Below are positions 8,357 to 17,934 of a stretch of 42,577 nt of DNA, one piece after another. The translations under genes were made by a program, and so were the position numbers. The first letter of the stretch is position 1. Each line of letters begins with the position of its first letter. Under the pieces are notes generated by a model, which was not told the DNA's origin, did no database searches, and worked only from the letters and a program-made list of their open reading frames with translations. The stretch comes from Porphyromonadaceae bacterium UBA4259 (GTDB lineage: Bacteria > Bacteroidota > Bacteroidia > Bacteroidales > Muribaculaceae), in the NCBI GenBank assembly GCA_002396125.1, contig DGWL01000054.1, positions 3,001 to 45,577 of the forward strand, in the 5' to 3' direction.

Positions 8357-9706
8357 TTAATATTCAATTGTCGACTCGTCGACGTAGTTAGCGTTTTGAG
8401 TCATCTTCAGAACGAAGTAGTTCTCGGGGTTAGCCTTGTCATACATGGTCAAGACCGTAGGACGGAGAACATTGTCGGTCTTGAATGAGAGCTGGCGCGA
8501 AGTCAACATAGCAATAAAGTCGCGCAACTGTTCAACACCGTTATAATAGGTCTTACCATTATTGTTGTAGGGTGTAGCGGCATTGGGGTTGAACGAAATG
8601 CTAACTGTGTTGTCATCAACGATAGTGTAGTCAAGGAAGATTGCGCAACTGAGCGATGCCGCCTTGAACTGCATAGCGAAGCGATTGAAACGCCTGCTGT
8701 CGAAGATATTGAAATAGGTGAAACACAGATCGTTGATGGTGCGGCGCAATGCTGCACGAGCACCGGTGGTAAAGTTCTCGTAGTAGGTCTTGAAGTCACC
8801 ACCCATATCGGTCTTGTCGACAACAAATGTGTTGAGCTTAGCTGCAAACACATTGCTTAATGGGCCGGCAGTGATGCGAGTCACGCCATCCTCGGCAAGC
8901 AGCGAGCCATCCTCTTGGATTGTGAAATCCTGAGGAATAAATGCCTCGGGGTCATACTCGGTGAAGAAACTCAATGGCTCCATGAAGCGAATACCATTGC
9001 GGGTCGACATCGAGTTCATAATCTCGGGGTAGTCGATAATGTTAGCGGCACGGTCACCGGCGGCGGGGAAGATTGTCCACACCTCATCGTTGTGACCAAC
9101 TGCGGCAAACTGGTAGCCAGTTGAGGTAGTGATGTAGAGTGTGTCGACCAATGTCGAGAACGAAGCGGCACGGTTGGCTTCAACCTCGGCAAAAAATTCC
9201 TGGTCGGTAACATTGTCGGTAACTCGCTCAAGCACGGCAGTGATGCCGGTCTTCTTGCCACGCAGTGTAATCTTGTTCTCCTCGGCTTTCATAACTATAA
9301 ACTCATAGTCGCCACCCAGACCGGTACCATCGGGGACGGGGTCGGAGAAAAGGTGGAACACCTCATTATAGGTGTTGAAAGTGAGCACGGGACCGTAGTC
9401 GGCAATAACCTCCCACATCGACTCATCCTGAACGAACGCGTCGCCTGTGTAGTAGTTCTTGCCCGAAATCTCCACCGAACCGTTCTTGAAGAGCATCATG
9501 AAGTTGTAACCTCCCTCGTCGCCGTTGGCAAAGTATTTCATGTTCCAGCGGCCACCATTGCTCTTGAGCAACTCGGTGTAGTTTTTAACGGCATTGTCGA
9601 TGCGCACCGCAGGGTTCTCATCAAAGATGTCGTCGACCTCGCTGGGAGCGCACGATGCCATCGACAGCGTGAGTCCTAAAGCAAATATATAAAATAATTT
9701 CTTCAT
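8357..9706 (-). CDS. DUF4302 family lipoprotein
   Basis: This 449-aa protein has a lipoprotein signal peptide ending in SMASC (acylated Cys19). A DUF4302-type N-terminal part follows: the NGGRWNMKYFANGDEGGYNF stretch at about residues 50-70 and repeated antiparallel strand segments after it. DUF4302 proteins are Bacteroidota surface or periplasmic lipoproteins found beside SusC/SusD pairs, and their biochemical role is unknown. It is the fourth and last gene of the operon, 32 bp after the metallohydrolase gene, and a terminator follows. By position it may help bind the imported substrate, but nothing in the sequence shows this. Confidence 0.8.
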   Translation of the reverse strand: MKKLFYIFALGLTLSMASCAPSEVDDIFDENPAVRIDNAVKNYTELLKSNGGRWNMKYFANGDEGGYNFMMLFKNGSVEISGKNYYTGDAFVQDESMWEVIADYGPVLTFNTYNEVFHLFSDPVPDGTGLGGDYEFIVMKAEENKITLRGKKTGITAVLERVTDNVTDQEFFAEVEANRAASFSTLVDTLYITTSTGYQFAAVGHNDEVWTIFPAAGDRAANIIDYPEIMNSMSTRNGIRFMEPLSFFTEYDPEAFIPQDFTIQEDGSLLAEDGVTRITAGPLSNVFAAKLNTFVVDKTDMGGDFKTYYENFTTGARAALRRTINDLCFTYFNIFDSRRFNRFAMQFKAASLSCAIFLDYTIVDDNTVSISFNPNAATPYNNNGKTYYNGVEQLRDFIAMLTSRQLSFKTDNVLRPTVLTMYDKANPENYFVLKMTQNANYVDESTIEY

Positions 9707-9738
9707 AATTTCATGTGTGAATTAAAGAATTAATACTA

Positions 9739-10983
9739 TCACTGAATGCCATAAACTTGCTGACGCAGGCTCTCAAGAATCTCGGGAGTGTAGTTGCTAA
9801 CGCGAGTTTGAACAGCATTGCGCAGTGCATCGAGGTCGATGTTCCACTGCTCGCGGAACCAAGTGCGAGCGATGTTAATCTTCTGGGTGAGCAGTGCCAC
9901 GCCATCAACTCCGTCGCGGTCCTCTACGTCATAGACGATGATGGGGATGCGGTTGCCCTCGCTGTCGAGCAGGTAGCCCTGGCGGTCGCACAGCTTGCCA
10001 TCCTCGTCGAGATAGGTGCCGTCTTCCTGCTTGGTGGGTGTGCCCTTACCGCGCTGGTACTGGCCCTTGAGGGTCATGGTGCCGTCCTCGTTGAAGTTAA
10101 TGTTGTTCCAAGTGGTACCCTTGCGCTTCTCATCATTCACCTCATTGTTCTCATAGTAGAAATAGGTGTAATAGGTGAGTGTGCTCAGGTCTTGCGAGGT
10201 TTCATCGCCCTCGGTCCAGAAACCGCGGCTGGCGTTGAGCCAAATTTGCTCCCACTCGGCATCGGTCTTGGTGATGTAGTTGGCAATAGTCTCGGCAAAG
10301 TCCTCACGAATCTCGCTAGAGCCATAAGGGGTAACGAAACCAAGCGAATTAACCACGCGTGGGTCGCGATCCTGCCAGTTGGAGGCATCATAGTGACCCA
10401 GCGACAGGAGCTGGAACTCACGAGGAATGCTCTTGGTCTGGTGCAAGATGTGAGCGAACTCGTGATGCATGGTGTGGAAGTAGTCGCCGTTGAGGGCGTA
10501 GATGTTGTTAACATTCATGGTGTTAACATTGAGCAGAGTGACCTTGATGCCACCCTCGGCAAGACCCACAACAATTGTACCCGACTGGGGGTTGATTGCG
10601 GGTGAGCCCACAAGCATGAGAATGCGTGGACCGTACATCTTAACAAACTCCTTGCTGCCGGTAACCTCTTCATACACGTCAAACCACATGTGCTTGGCAA
10701 GTACAGCAAGGTCGATAGAGTTGGTGAGAGTTGCAGGCTCAAGGTTGTAATACATGTCGGTCTCGGTGTCCTTGAGTCGATACTGGAACTCGAGATTATA
10801 GACGTCGAGATAATTTTCCTTGAGCCACTTGTCGAATTTATAGGTATAGCTACTGGGGTCGAGTTCATCGGTAACATCGGGGAAGATGGTCTCATCAAAT
10901 CCCTTCTCACTACAAGATGAGAGCGACATTGCAGCCATAGCCACCAGTGCTATTGCACCTATATATTTAAAATACTTCTTCAT
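9739..10983 (-). CDS. Substrate import-associated zinc metallohydrolase lipoprotein
   Basis: This 414-aa lipoprotein (signal ending SLSSC, Cys24) has a zinc-protease motif HEFAH at 174-178 within TMHHEFAHILHQ. The GSPAINPQSGTIVVG region lies just before it, and a later acidic segment REDFAETIANYI could supply the third zinc ligand. It matches the Bacteroidota family described as substrate import-associated zinc metallohydrolase lipoproteins, which occur beside SusC/SusD pairs. It sits 11 bp after susD, so the two are tightly co-transcribed. It probably acts at the cell surface or in the periplasm, trimming a peptide, glycopeptide or other substrate handed over by the SusCD importer. The real substrate is unknown. 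Confidence 0.85.
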   Translation of the reverse strand: MKKYFKYIGAIALVAMAAMSLSSCSEKGFDETIFPDVTDELDPSSYTYKFDKWLKENYLDVYNLEFQYRLKDTETDMYYNLEPATLTNSIDLAVLAKHMWFDVYEEVTGSKEFVKMYGPRILMLVGSPAINPQSGTIVVGLAEGGIKVTLLNVNTMNVNNIYALNGDYFHTMHHEFAHILHQTKSIPREFQLLSLGHYDASNWQDRDPRVVNSLGFVTPYGSSEIREDFAETIANYITKTDAEWEQIWLNASRGFWTEGDETSQDLSTLTYYTYFYYENNEVNDEKRKGTTWNNINFNEDGTMTLKGQYQRGKGTPTKQEDGTYLDEDGKLCDRQGYLLDSEGNRIPIIVYDVEDRDGVDGVALLTQKINIARTWFREQWNIDLDALRNAVQTRVSNYTPEILESLRQQVYGIQ

Positions 10984-10994
10984 AGTGCGGAATA

Positions 10995-12794
10995 TTAATT
11001 AGGGTAGTAAGGAACATCAGTTATTTGTCGCTTTGGAGCCTGCTGGGGTGTCGTTAGCTCGCCATTGCGATTGCTAGGAGTAATACCAGCAGCAATAATC
11101 TCATTAGGAATCTGGAATGCAAGTCTCTTATCGAGCTTACCAGAGCTAATGTTAGGATTAAGAATCTCAACACGAGCATCCTTGCCAATCACGTGCTTAA
11201 CGCTAAGGCCCAAGCGCTTGATGTCGAACCAGCGCATACCATTGTGAATGAACTCAATGCGGCGGAAGTGCTGGATGCATTGCATGAATGGCATCATTTC
11301 GGCAGTGAGCTGATGAGTTGATGGGCACACCTGGTCGATGTTGATAGGACGTGCAATGCCAAAGTAGATTCTCTCATTGTATTCCTTGCCCAAGTGCAAG
11401 CTGTCGAGATATTGTTTATATCCATTCTCGGCGCGAGTGTAGAAGTCGACAACGGCTTCCTTGCTCCAAGCTATCATGCGACCATCAGAAATAACCGATG
11501 GGCTGTTGCGGTGACCATTCTCCCAAATGCCAAGGTCGGCAACACAACCGTCGATGTCGCCAAGGAAGAGCTTGGCCTCGGCGCGGTTAAGCAGCACCTC
11601 TTCGCCTGTGAACTCGCAGCGCATGATGTGAGCGTAGCCAATACCGGCAATCTTGTCGGTGTACTCAAACTGCTCACCAATCGAAGCTGCCCACCACACA
11701 CCATACTCTTGACCACCATTTAACCACAGTGCCTGGAAGCAGGGGAACATGGCGAAGGTTTCCTTGGTGGTGTTGTTGATGTAGCGACACGATTCCCAAG
11801 TTGGGCCAGGACCACGCAGGGTTGCGCGAGCGGCCTCACGGTTAAGGGCATAACGATGACGACCACTAATGTGACGATCCATAATAGAATAGGTGGGAAT
11901 CACAAGGAAATTGCGCTGATGAGAAGTATTAGCATAATAGCGAGCATACTCATAGTCATAGTTAAGTGTAGTCTGAGTCCACACGTCGGTCAAGTAGGGT
12001 GTCACATCAACGTCGGCACCGCCAAACACCTGGTTAGCGCATTCAAGCACCTTCTCATATTCACGAGTAAACAAATAGAAACGAGAAGCAAAAGCATAGG
12101 CAGCCTGCTTGTTGAAGTGATACTTGGGAACCTCGTAGTAGCCATCGTTGATTAATGGCAGTCCATCCTCAAGGTCTTTGCGAATCTTAGCATAAGTCTC
12201 AGCAAGAGAACCGCGCTCGTAGTGAGGCTTAACGGTAGTCTCAGGCTCGGTAGCATAGGGGATACCCGGAGTTTCATCGGGATTGTTACTTAATTGCTCA
12301 CCACGCCATGGCATGCAGAAAATGTTAGCAAGAATAAAGTGACAATAAGCACGAGTGACGAGCGCCTCGCCCTTAATGGCATTTAGCTTGTCGGAACCTT
12401 CTCCCGCAGCTTCTAGCTCCTCGGCCTTTTGCAACGCTGCGTTACAAGTAGCAATTGAGTTATAGAAGTTCTCCCATATGCTTGAGGGTGAGTCTGACCC
12501 ACTATCGCTACGGATATCCTCCCACGCAAATGCCTCGTCGTCGTTGCGATTGTAAGAATCCAGATTGAAGCGAACGCCTGTCATGCTGGGAGCATTATTG
12601 TCGATAACATTGTCGCTCGACATCTCGCAAGGCAATGCATAGTTGCCACTAGGATAAGCACTAATCATGAGCATGCGCAACTGCTCCTCGTTTTGCAAGG
12701 TCACACGCGTGTCGGTGGGCTTGTCGAGGAAGTCGCTGCACGACGACATGGCAATCAGTGCAATTCCTGCTAAAAATAAATATTTTAATTTCAT
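10995..12794 (-). CDS. RagB/SusD family nutrient-binding outer-membrane lipoprotein
   Basis: This 599-aa lipoprotein has a signal ending AMSSC (Cys19), followed by DFLDKPTDTRVTLQNEEQL, a typical SusD N-terminus. The helical TPR-like region follows, with ALVTRAYCHFILANIFCMPW (about residues 145-165) and PHYERGSLAETYAKIRKDLE. The C-terminal RIEFIHNGMRWFDIKRLGL stretch is a family hallmark. SusD proteins cap the SusC barrel from outside and bind the substrate. It lies 41 bp downstream of the SusC gene and forms its partner. The neighbouring HExxH lipoprotein makes a peptide-type ligand, as in the RagAB importer, a reasonable guess. Confidence 0.95.
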   Translation of the reverse strand: MKLKYLFLAGIALIAMSSCSDFLDKPTDTRVTLQNEEQLRMLMISAYPSGNYALPCEMSSDNVIDNNAPSMTGVRFNLDSYNRNDDEAFAWEDIRSDSGSDSPSSIWENFYNSIATCNAALQKAEELEAAGEGSDKLNAIKGEALVTRAYCHFILANIFCMPWRGEQLSNNPDETPGIPYATEPETTVKPHYERGSLAETYAKIRKDLEDGLPLINDGYYEVPKYHFNKQAAYAFASRFYLFTREYEKVLECANQVFGGADVDVTPYLTDVWTQTTLNYDYEYARYYANTSHQRNFLVIPTYSIMDRHISGRHRYALNREAARATLRGPGPTWESCRYINNTTKETFAMFPCFQALWLNGGQEYGVWWAASIGEQFEYTDKIAGIGYAHIMRCEFTGEEVLLNRAEAKLFLGDIDGCVADLGIWENGHRNSPSVISDGRMIAWSKEAVVDFYTRAENGYKQYLDSLHLGKEYNERIYFGIARPINIDQVCPSTHQLTAEMMPFMQCIQHFRRIEFIHNGMRWFDIKRLGLSVKHVIGKDARVEILNPNISSGKLDKRLAFQIPNEIIAAGITPSNRNGELTTPQQAPKRQITDVPYYPN

Positions 12795-12835
12795 AATTAT
12801 ATCTTAGCTTAAATTTAACATTCACATATAATTAA

Positions 12836-15800
12836 TTAAAGTCCCAGACGCACTGTGAGAGTGAACTGCTTGGGCGATGGAGTTGCCACACCACCGGCAT
12901 TGAAGAACTCAGGATCCTGACCGTTGAGTTTCTTGTCGGCATAGAGCAGGCACAGGTTGGTAGTGCTGAGCTTAACCGAAGCAGTGTTCAGGCGAAGGGC
13001 CTTAAGCACGCGTGTAGGGATGTCATAAGTTAGAGATACCTCTTTCAAGCGAATGAAACCACCACTAGCGATGCGCACTGTAGAATAGTTGTAGGAGTTA
13101 TAGGCACGGCTCAACACACTACCTGTCCAGTTGTTAGCCTGGCGGGTAGAAGCGATGGCTGGGATATCGGTGAAGTTTTCGTCACCTGGCAAAACCCAGC
13201 GGTTCTTCATGTCGCGAGTGTTGGCGGTCATGTCGCCGTAGGCATAAGAGAAGTCGGCGGGCAAGCGCAGCTTGTTGCCGAACGAGTAGGTCAAGAACAC
13301 GTTCAGGTGGAAACCCTTCCAGCTAAAGTTGTTACCGAAACCACCGGTGTAGAGAGGATCAACCGGACCTTCATACTTGAGGAAGTCCAAGTTGTCGAAC
13401 TGCTGGAAGTAGATACCGCCAACTGTAATGTCGCCATTCTCGTCATAGAATGTGGGAAGACCCTCGTCGTTCAATCCGGCAAATGGGATTGAGAAGATGG
13501 CGCGCACGGGATAGCCCTGGAGGGCGAAACCGGTACCGGGAACGAGGTCGATGATGCGGCTACGCGACACGAGTTTTGTAATCTTGTTCTTGGCATAAGC
13601 GAAGGTAAAGTCGGTGCTCCACTCGAAGTCGCCTGGCTTCACAGCCTCGATGTTGCGGGTCGACAGGGTGAACTCAACACCGTGTGACTTCATCTCGGCA
13701 ACGTTGGCATACTTGTGGGTAATACCACCCACACCCTCGGTGTAAACACCACCAATCAGGTCGTAGTTGTTACGCTTGTACCAGTCAAACACCAAGTTGA
13801 TGCGGTTGTGATAGAAACCGAGGTCAATACCCACGTCAAACTCGTGCTTCTTCTCATAGGTAAGCTCGGTGTTGGCGATGTTGCTCAGGTAGAGATCCAT
13901 CTCGGCATCTTCGGGTTTCAGGCGCCATGGTTTGTCAGGATAGTAAACTGGCAGTGCGTTAGACACGCTGCTTGGGCCGGCATCGGCGGTCAGCGAGTAA
14001 GATAGACGGAGCTTAGCGTAGCTCCAAATTCCCTTCTGATAGAAAGGAGCATTGATGAAGAACGACTCGTCGCTTGCGTTCCAAGCACCCGAGACGTTCC
14101 ATGTGGGCAACCAGCGGCTCTTCTTGGCCTTACCCAGCTTGTTAGAACCCTCATAACGGAAGGTACCGGTGAGGATGTACTTGCCCAAGAATGAGTAGCT
14201 GCCCATTGCGTAGTAGGCCATGTTGCGGCCGTAGCGCCAAGCTTCGCTATAGTAGTTGTGATTCTCCTCAACTTGCTGCTTGAAGAGGTTCTTGTCGAGG
14301 AAAGGAATGTTACCGTTCTCATAAACGATACCCCAACCCTCGAAACTCTCGGCGTGACGCTCAATCTTGCTGAGCTCAAAACCGGCAAGCAGGTTGATGA
14401 GGTGCTTCTCGTTGAAGCTCTTGTTATATTGTGCCTGAGCACGCAGGTCAAACTGCGACATCGAGTTCACATCGTGGAACAGGATACCACCCTTGGGGAG
14501 CACGGTTACAGGAAGTGCACTGGGCTCATCGGGGTCGGTGTAGAGGTAGGTGTTGTAAGCACGAATTGTTGCGTTCTCGGGGTCGATACCGGCGCGGTAG
14601 GCGTTGGCCTGGTTAGAGTCGTCTTTCACATAGTGGTTTTGGGTACTGCTGTTGAAGCGGTAAGAAGCCAAACCCTTGATTTCAAGACCTTGAATTGGTT
14701 TCCAAGTGATTTCGCCCTGGAACTTGAGGTCGGTCACGCCCAGGTCGATGTAGTTCTGGTCGAGCTCGTGGAAGATGTTGAACGAAGCGTAGTTACGAGT
14801 GTAAATCTGATTGGGGTCGGCAGTACGCGATGTGTTCAAGGCGTAGCTGTAGGGGTTGATATCGAAGCCGCGGCTCACGGCACCGTTTACAACGTCGATG
14901 TCCTGGCTCAGAGTACCGGGGGCGCGCTGCTTGCGGTAGCTATCACTGGTCAACAGCTTAATAGTCAAAGTCTTTGACAGGTCATAGCTGGCATTGGCGT
15001 TGAAGGTGTAACGCTGCACCTCGCTCTGCTTGGTCCATCCCGGGTCATACATTACCGAAGCCGAGGTGTAGAAACGACCGCGCTCGGTACCACCCGAAAT
15101 AGAGATGGCGTGGTTTTGAGAGATATTGTTATTGAACAACAGGTCAAACCAGTCGGTGTTACGGAACTCAGCCTCACGCAGGTAGGCGTTCTTGGCAGCG
15201 GTGGTGTTGGGAAGACCAAAACCGGTGGCGGGATTGTACTGGTCCATGAGCTTGTACATGGTACCGTACACACCAGAGCTTGAAGAGTTGGCAAGGCTTG
15301 CGAAACTTAACCATCCCTTTGACTCGAGTTCCCTGTAAATACTCATCTGCTCTTGCGAGTTACTGATGTTGAACTCACGATACATGGGCTTCAAGCGATA
15401 GGTGAACTCGCCGGTGTAGTTGATGCTGGCCTGGCCCGAGCGACCCTGCTTGGTGGTAACGACAATCACACCTGCCATGGCGCGAGCACCATAGATTGAT
15501 GTTGCCGAACCGTCCTTAAGAATCTGGAAGCTCTCGATATCGTCGGCGTTGATACCGGCGATGGCGCTGGCGATAAGGGTTGTGGCGTCACCACTTGAGA
15601 GGGCGTCGGCATCGAGCTCAACGTTATCCTCAAGGATTACACCGTCGACAACCCACAGTGGGCGGCTGCTACCGTAGATTGAGGTAGCACCACGCACGCG
15701 AATCTTGGGAGCGGTACCAAAGGTACCCGACACGTTCTGCACGCTCACACCTGCAGCACGTCCCTCGAGTGCACGCGACACGTCGGCCACACCGTCGAGC

Positions 15801-16201
15801 TTAGCCTTGTCGGCCTTGATGCTCGATGTTGCACCGGTAAAGAGGCGCTTGTCGATGTTTTGATAACCAGTCACAACCACTGTCTCAAGAGTGGTCTTCT
15901 CATCGTTTTGCAAAACGATTTTCATCTCACCCTGGGTGACCTGCACATCGGCGTCGGCAAGACCCATGTACTTCACAATGATGTGACTCTTGAGTGAAGG
16001 CACGGTAATGGTGAAGCGACCGTCAAAGTCGGTGGCTGTACCATTAGTTGGCTTTGCTTTTTCCGATACATGAGCACCAATAACGGGTTCATTGTCCTCG
16101 GCCGATACTACGACACCAGTCACTTTGACCTGTGCGGTCGCCGCGAGAGATATCAGTATTGCAGCCGTTAGCAATAAAAGTTTTTTAAGACTCATAAGCA
16201 T
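12836..16201 (-). CDS. SusC/RagA family TonB-linked outer-membrane transporter
   Basis: This protein has up to 1121 residues: a signal peptide, then a carboxypeptidase-regulatory-like domain (about 25-105; VTGVVVSAEDNEPVIGAHVS). A TonB-box region follows (TLETVVVTGYQN, about 105-115), then the plug domain (about 115-235, including DIESFQILKDGSATSIYGAR) and a long beta-barrel ending in FTLTVRLGL with a terminal hydrophobic residue. Two in-frame ATGs occur six bases apart (16201 and 16195), and I cannot decide between them. It is first in an operon with SusD, the metallohydrolase and the DUF4302 lipoprotein. Energy for import comes from the TonB/ExbBD complex, which is not in this window. I found no clean housekeeping promoter upstream, which may mean control by an alternative sigma factor. 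Confidence 0.95.
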   Translation of the reverse strand: MLMSLKKLLLLTAAILISLAATAQVKVTGVVVSAEDNEPVIGAHVSEKAKPTNGTATDFDGRFTITVPSLKSHIIVKYMGLADADVQVTQGEMKIVLQNDEKTTLETVVVTGYQNIDKRLFTGATSSIKADKAKLDGVADVSRALEGRAAGVSVQNVSGTFGTAPKIRVRGATSIYGSSRPLWVVDGVILEDNVELDADALSSGDATTLIASAIAGINADDIESFQILKDGSATSIYGARAMAGVIVVTTKQGRSGQASINYTGEFTYRLKPMYREFNISNSQEQMSIYRELESKGWLSFASLANSSSSGVYGTMYKLMDQYNPATGFGLPNTTAAKNAYLREAEFRNTDWFDLLFNNNISQNHAISISGGTERGRFYTSASVMYDPGWTKQSEVQRYTFNANASYDLSKTLTIKLLTSDSYRKQRAPGTLSQDIDVVNGAVSRGFDINPYSYALNTSRTADPNQIYTRNYASFNIFHELDQNYIDLGVTDLKFQGEITWKPIQGLEIKGLASYRFNSSTQNHYVKDDSNQANAYRAGIDPENATIRAYNTYLYTDPDEPSALPVTVLPKGGILFHDVNSMSQFDLRAQAQYNKSFNEKHLINLLAGFELSKIERHAESFEGWGIVYENGNIPFLDKNLFKQQVEENHNYYSEAWRYGRNMAYYAMGSYSFLGKYILTGTFRYEGSNKLGKAKKSRWLPTWNVSGAWNASDESFFINAPFYQKGIWSYAKLRLSYSLTADAGPSSVSNALPVYYPDKPWRLKPEDAEMDLYLSNIANTELTYEKKHEFDVGIDLGFYHNRINLVFDWYKRNNYDLIGGVYTEGVGGITHKYANVAEMKSHGVEFTLSTRNIEAVKPGDFEWSTDFTFAYAKNKITKLVSRSRIIDLVPGTGFALQGYPVRAIFSIPFAGLNDEGLPTFYDENGDITVGGIYFQQFDNLDFLKYEGPVDPLYTGGFGNNFSWKGFHLNVFLTYSFGNKLRLPADFSYAYGDMTANTRDMKNRWVLPGDENFTDIPAIASTRQANNWTGSVLSRAYNSYNYSTVRIASGGFIRLKEVSLTYDIPTRVLKALRLNTASVKLSTTNLCLLYADKKLNGQDPEFFNAGGVATPSPKQFTLTVRLGL

Positions 16202-16566
16202 TGAAAAAAAATTAATAATTATTATTAGTTTTAAAAGTTAAAATTTTCTCATAACAGGCATTAAATCAAGCGCACTGTAGAAAGTTAATCACGGCAAAAT
16301 AAAGACTATAATAGCCACCAATGGATCCCATTAATCGGCTGAGAGACAATGGAGCTCTATAGTGTTTCATTGCATATCAACCTACTAACGGGCTTTAATG
16401 CGTTATTTATTAAGGTGCAAAGAAACAATTTTTTTTTGAATTATTCTAATTTTTACTGTTAAAATTGACCCCTCCGCTTAAAAAAAACCGGCAAAAGCAC
16501 CCTTTCCACAACAAAACATGCCGTAGAACATATTCATGCATTCATCTGCATCGGCCCACAAAAAAA
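16202..16566. other. AT-rich leader region upstream of the SusC operon
   Basis: No gene is visible here. The only promoter-like string is a degenerate minus-strand TTTCTTTG (16418-16425) without a -33 element at the right distance. It would give a leader of about 210 nt. Nothing else stands out apart from short A and T runs. Confidence 0.4.
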
Positions 16567-16598
16567 CGACTCCCGGCAGCCACACTGCATGGAAGTCG
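16567..16598. terminator. Terminator of the thioredoxin-fold gene
   Basis: An 8-bp stem (16567-16574 with 16591-16598, one wobble) has a run of A before it and a T run after it, so it can work in both directions. For the minus strand it follows the stop at 16638. Confidence 0.65.
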
Positions 16599-16637
16599 AA
16601 ATTTTTTTATTGCATTGTTTTAAAAAAACTCGCCGGC

Positions 16638-17123
16638 TCACTTGATGGCGGCCTGGAGTTCCTTGTCGCCCGGATTGACGGCGACAACCACTCCGCGCGA
16701 GTCGATGAGATAAGTGTTGAACTGCTCGGCAGTGCCCCACTTTTGGTCAAACTGCTTGCGGTCCTGACGCTCACAGTAGTACTGGCTCGAGAGGTCGAGG
16801 CTATCGGCGCTCACCACCTCGTCGAAGAGGGCACGGCTGCGGTCGAAGTTCACCGCCACCTGCACCAGTTTATCGTTGTTGCGGGCAATGCGGCTGTAGC
16901 GCATGTTGTCGAGACGCGCGACAGCGTCGGCCGACGACCACAGGGTGAGCAACACCCACTTGCCCCTCAACTGATTGAGGGTGAGCACACTGCTGTCGTT
17001 GCCTATTGTAAAACTCGCGGCACGGGTGCCAATGCGGCTATCGGTAGCAACATTGCCCGATGCCGAAGTGAAAATCAGCACGAGCGCCAGCACTGTTACA
17101 GTTAAAAATAAAAATTTCTTCAT
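16638..17123 (-). CDS. Exported thioredoxin-fold (AhpC/TSA-like) protein without the active-site cysteines
   Basis: This 161-aa protein has a signal peptide or membrane anchor (MKKFLFLTVTVLALVLIF). A redoxin-type fold follows: the start strand in GTRAASFTI, LRGKWVLLTLWSS, a long alpha/beta middle section, and YLIDSRGVVVAVNPG near the end. Where thioredoxins and AhpC-like proteins carry WCxxC or a peroxidatic Cys after the LTLW strand, this protein reads SSADAVARL. Redox catalysis by the normal mechanism is therefore unlikely. It could be a binding or scaffold relative of periplasmic TlpA/ResA-like proteins. A possible promoter lies at 17291-17322 and a terminator at 16567-16598, so it is probably a single-gene unit. 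Confidence 0.75.
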   Translation of the reverse strand: MKKFLFLTVTVLALVLIFTSASGNVATDSRIGTRAASFTIGNDSSVLTLNQLRGKWVLLTLWSSADAVARLDNMRYSRIARNNDKLVQVAVNFDRSRALFDEVVSADSLDLSSQYYCERQDRKQFDQKWGTAEQFNTYLIDSRGVVVAVNPGDKELQAAIK

Positions 17124-17290
17124 ACTTTAAAGTTTTTCTTTAACCATCGCCAGGCTTCAGCCTTGGGACTCAGGCATTAACGCCCACCGCCACCGACCGG
17201 CCCGGCCATCGCAATGCACGGCCCATTCCAGCCGCGCCAAGCCCATGATTGCAACCGGCACAACTGAGTGCCCAGCAGCAAAACGGGCGA

Positions 17291-17322
17291 CAAAGGTAGG
17301 CAAAAACTCTTTAACTACCAAG
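17291..17322 (-). promoter_or_regulatory. Possible promoter of the thioredoxin-fold gene
   Basis: On the minus strand a -7 TACCTTTG (17291-17298) and a -33 CTTG (17319-17322, TTG core) are 20 nt apart. The leader would be long, about 160 nt, and the -33 is imperfect. Confidence 0.5.
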
Positions 17323-17398
17323 TAATTAAGATTTTTTACCACAACAAGGGCAACATTTTTAACGTTTCATGCCCTCAATTACCGCGTTCTCGACGACA

Positions 17399-17869
17399 CT
17401 AGAACTTGTAGACCGCACCCACGCCAATCACTACCTGGTCGATGGTGCTCACAATCGAGTATTTGAACTCGGCGTTGACCGAGATTTGGGGGGTCACCGC
17501 CATTTCGCAGCCGCCACCCAGGTTAAGGCCAAAGCGGGTTATAGAATCATCGACGTCGCTATAGCTCTTATTCACCACAGTGAGACCTGCAAGCGGATAG
17601 GCCCTGAACTTCTCGGTGATGGGAAACAGATAGTGGGCATTGGCATTGATGTCCCACATGTGGAAGCCGTTGTTGCGAAAGTAATAGTTGAACGACGCCT
17701 CGCCGCGAAGCTGCTCAAGAATGCCATACTGGAACTTGGCACCCAGACCCAGCGAGTTGACCTCCGAGCCGTAGAGCAGATTCACACCAGCCGCCATCTG
17801 CCCTTTTTGGGCCCATGCGCTGGCGCACCCCAGCAATGCCACCACGGCTATTACTAAAATCTTCTTCAT
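17399..17869 (-). CDS. Small outer-membrane beta-barrel protein
   Basis: This 156-aa protein has a signal peptide ending ASAWAQ (about residue 21). Alternating amphipathic strands follow (MAAGVNLLYG, LGLGAKFQYGIL, GEASFNYYF, ANAHYLFPI, FGLNLGGGCEMAV, VNAEFKYSIV), and the C-terminus is GVGAVYKF. The terminal aromatic residue is the usual recognition signal for the BAM machinery. The size and strand count suggest an 8-stranded OmpX/OmpW-like barrel. No specific function can be read. The gene starts 65 bp after the ffh stop with no clear terminator or promoter between, so it may be read from ffh transcription. Confidence 0.8.
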   Translation of the reverse strand: MKKILVIAVVALLGCASAWAQKGQMAAGVNLLYGSEVNSLGLGAKFQYGILEQLRGEASFNYYFRNNGFHMWDINANAHYLFPITEKFRAYPLAGLTVVNKSYSDVDDSITRFGLNLGGGCEMAVTPQISVNAEFKYSIVSTIDQVVIGVGAVYKF

Positions 17870-17934
17870 AATTAAATTAATTATTGATTGTTCTCTATCT
17901 TAAAGAACGCAAAATGAGCCGTTTTATTATAACC

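Noticed and set aside
16536..17105. A 189-codon plus-strand frame over the thioredoxin-fold gene
   Set aside because: It is antisense to a gene with a signal peptide and fold, and it crosses the terminator.
17347..17375. A short AGGGCA/TGCCCT inverted repeat after the small barrel gene as a terminator
   Set aside because: The stem is only 6 bp with a long loop and no T tract on the minus strand.
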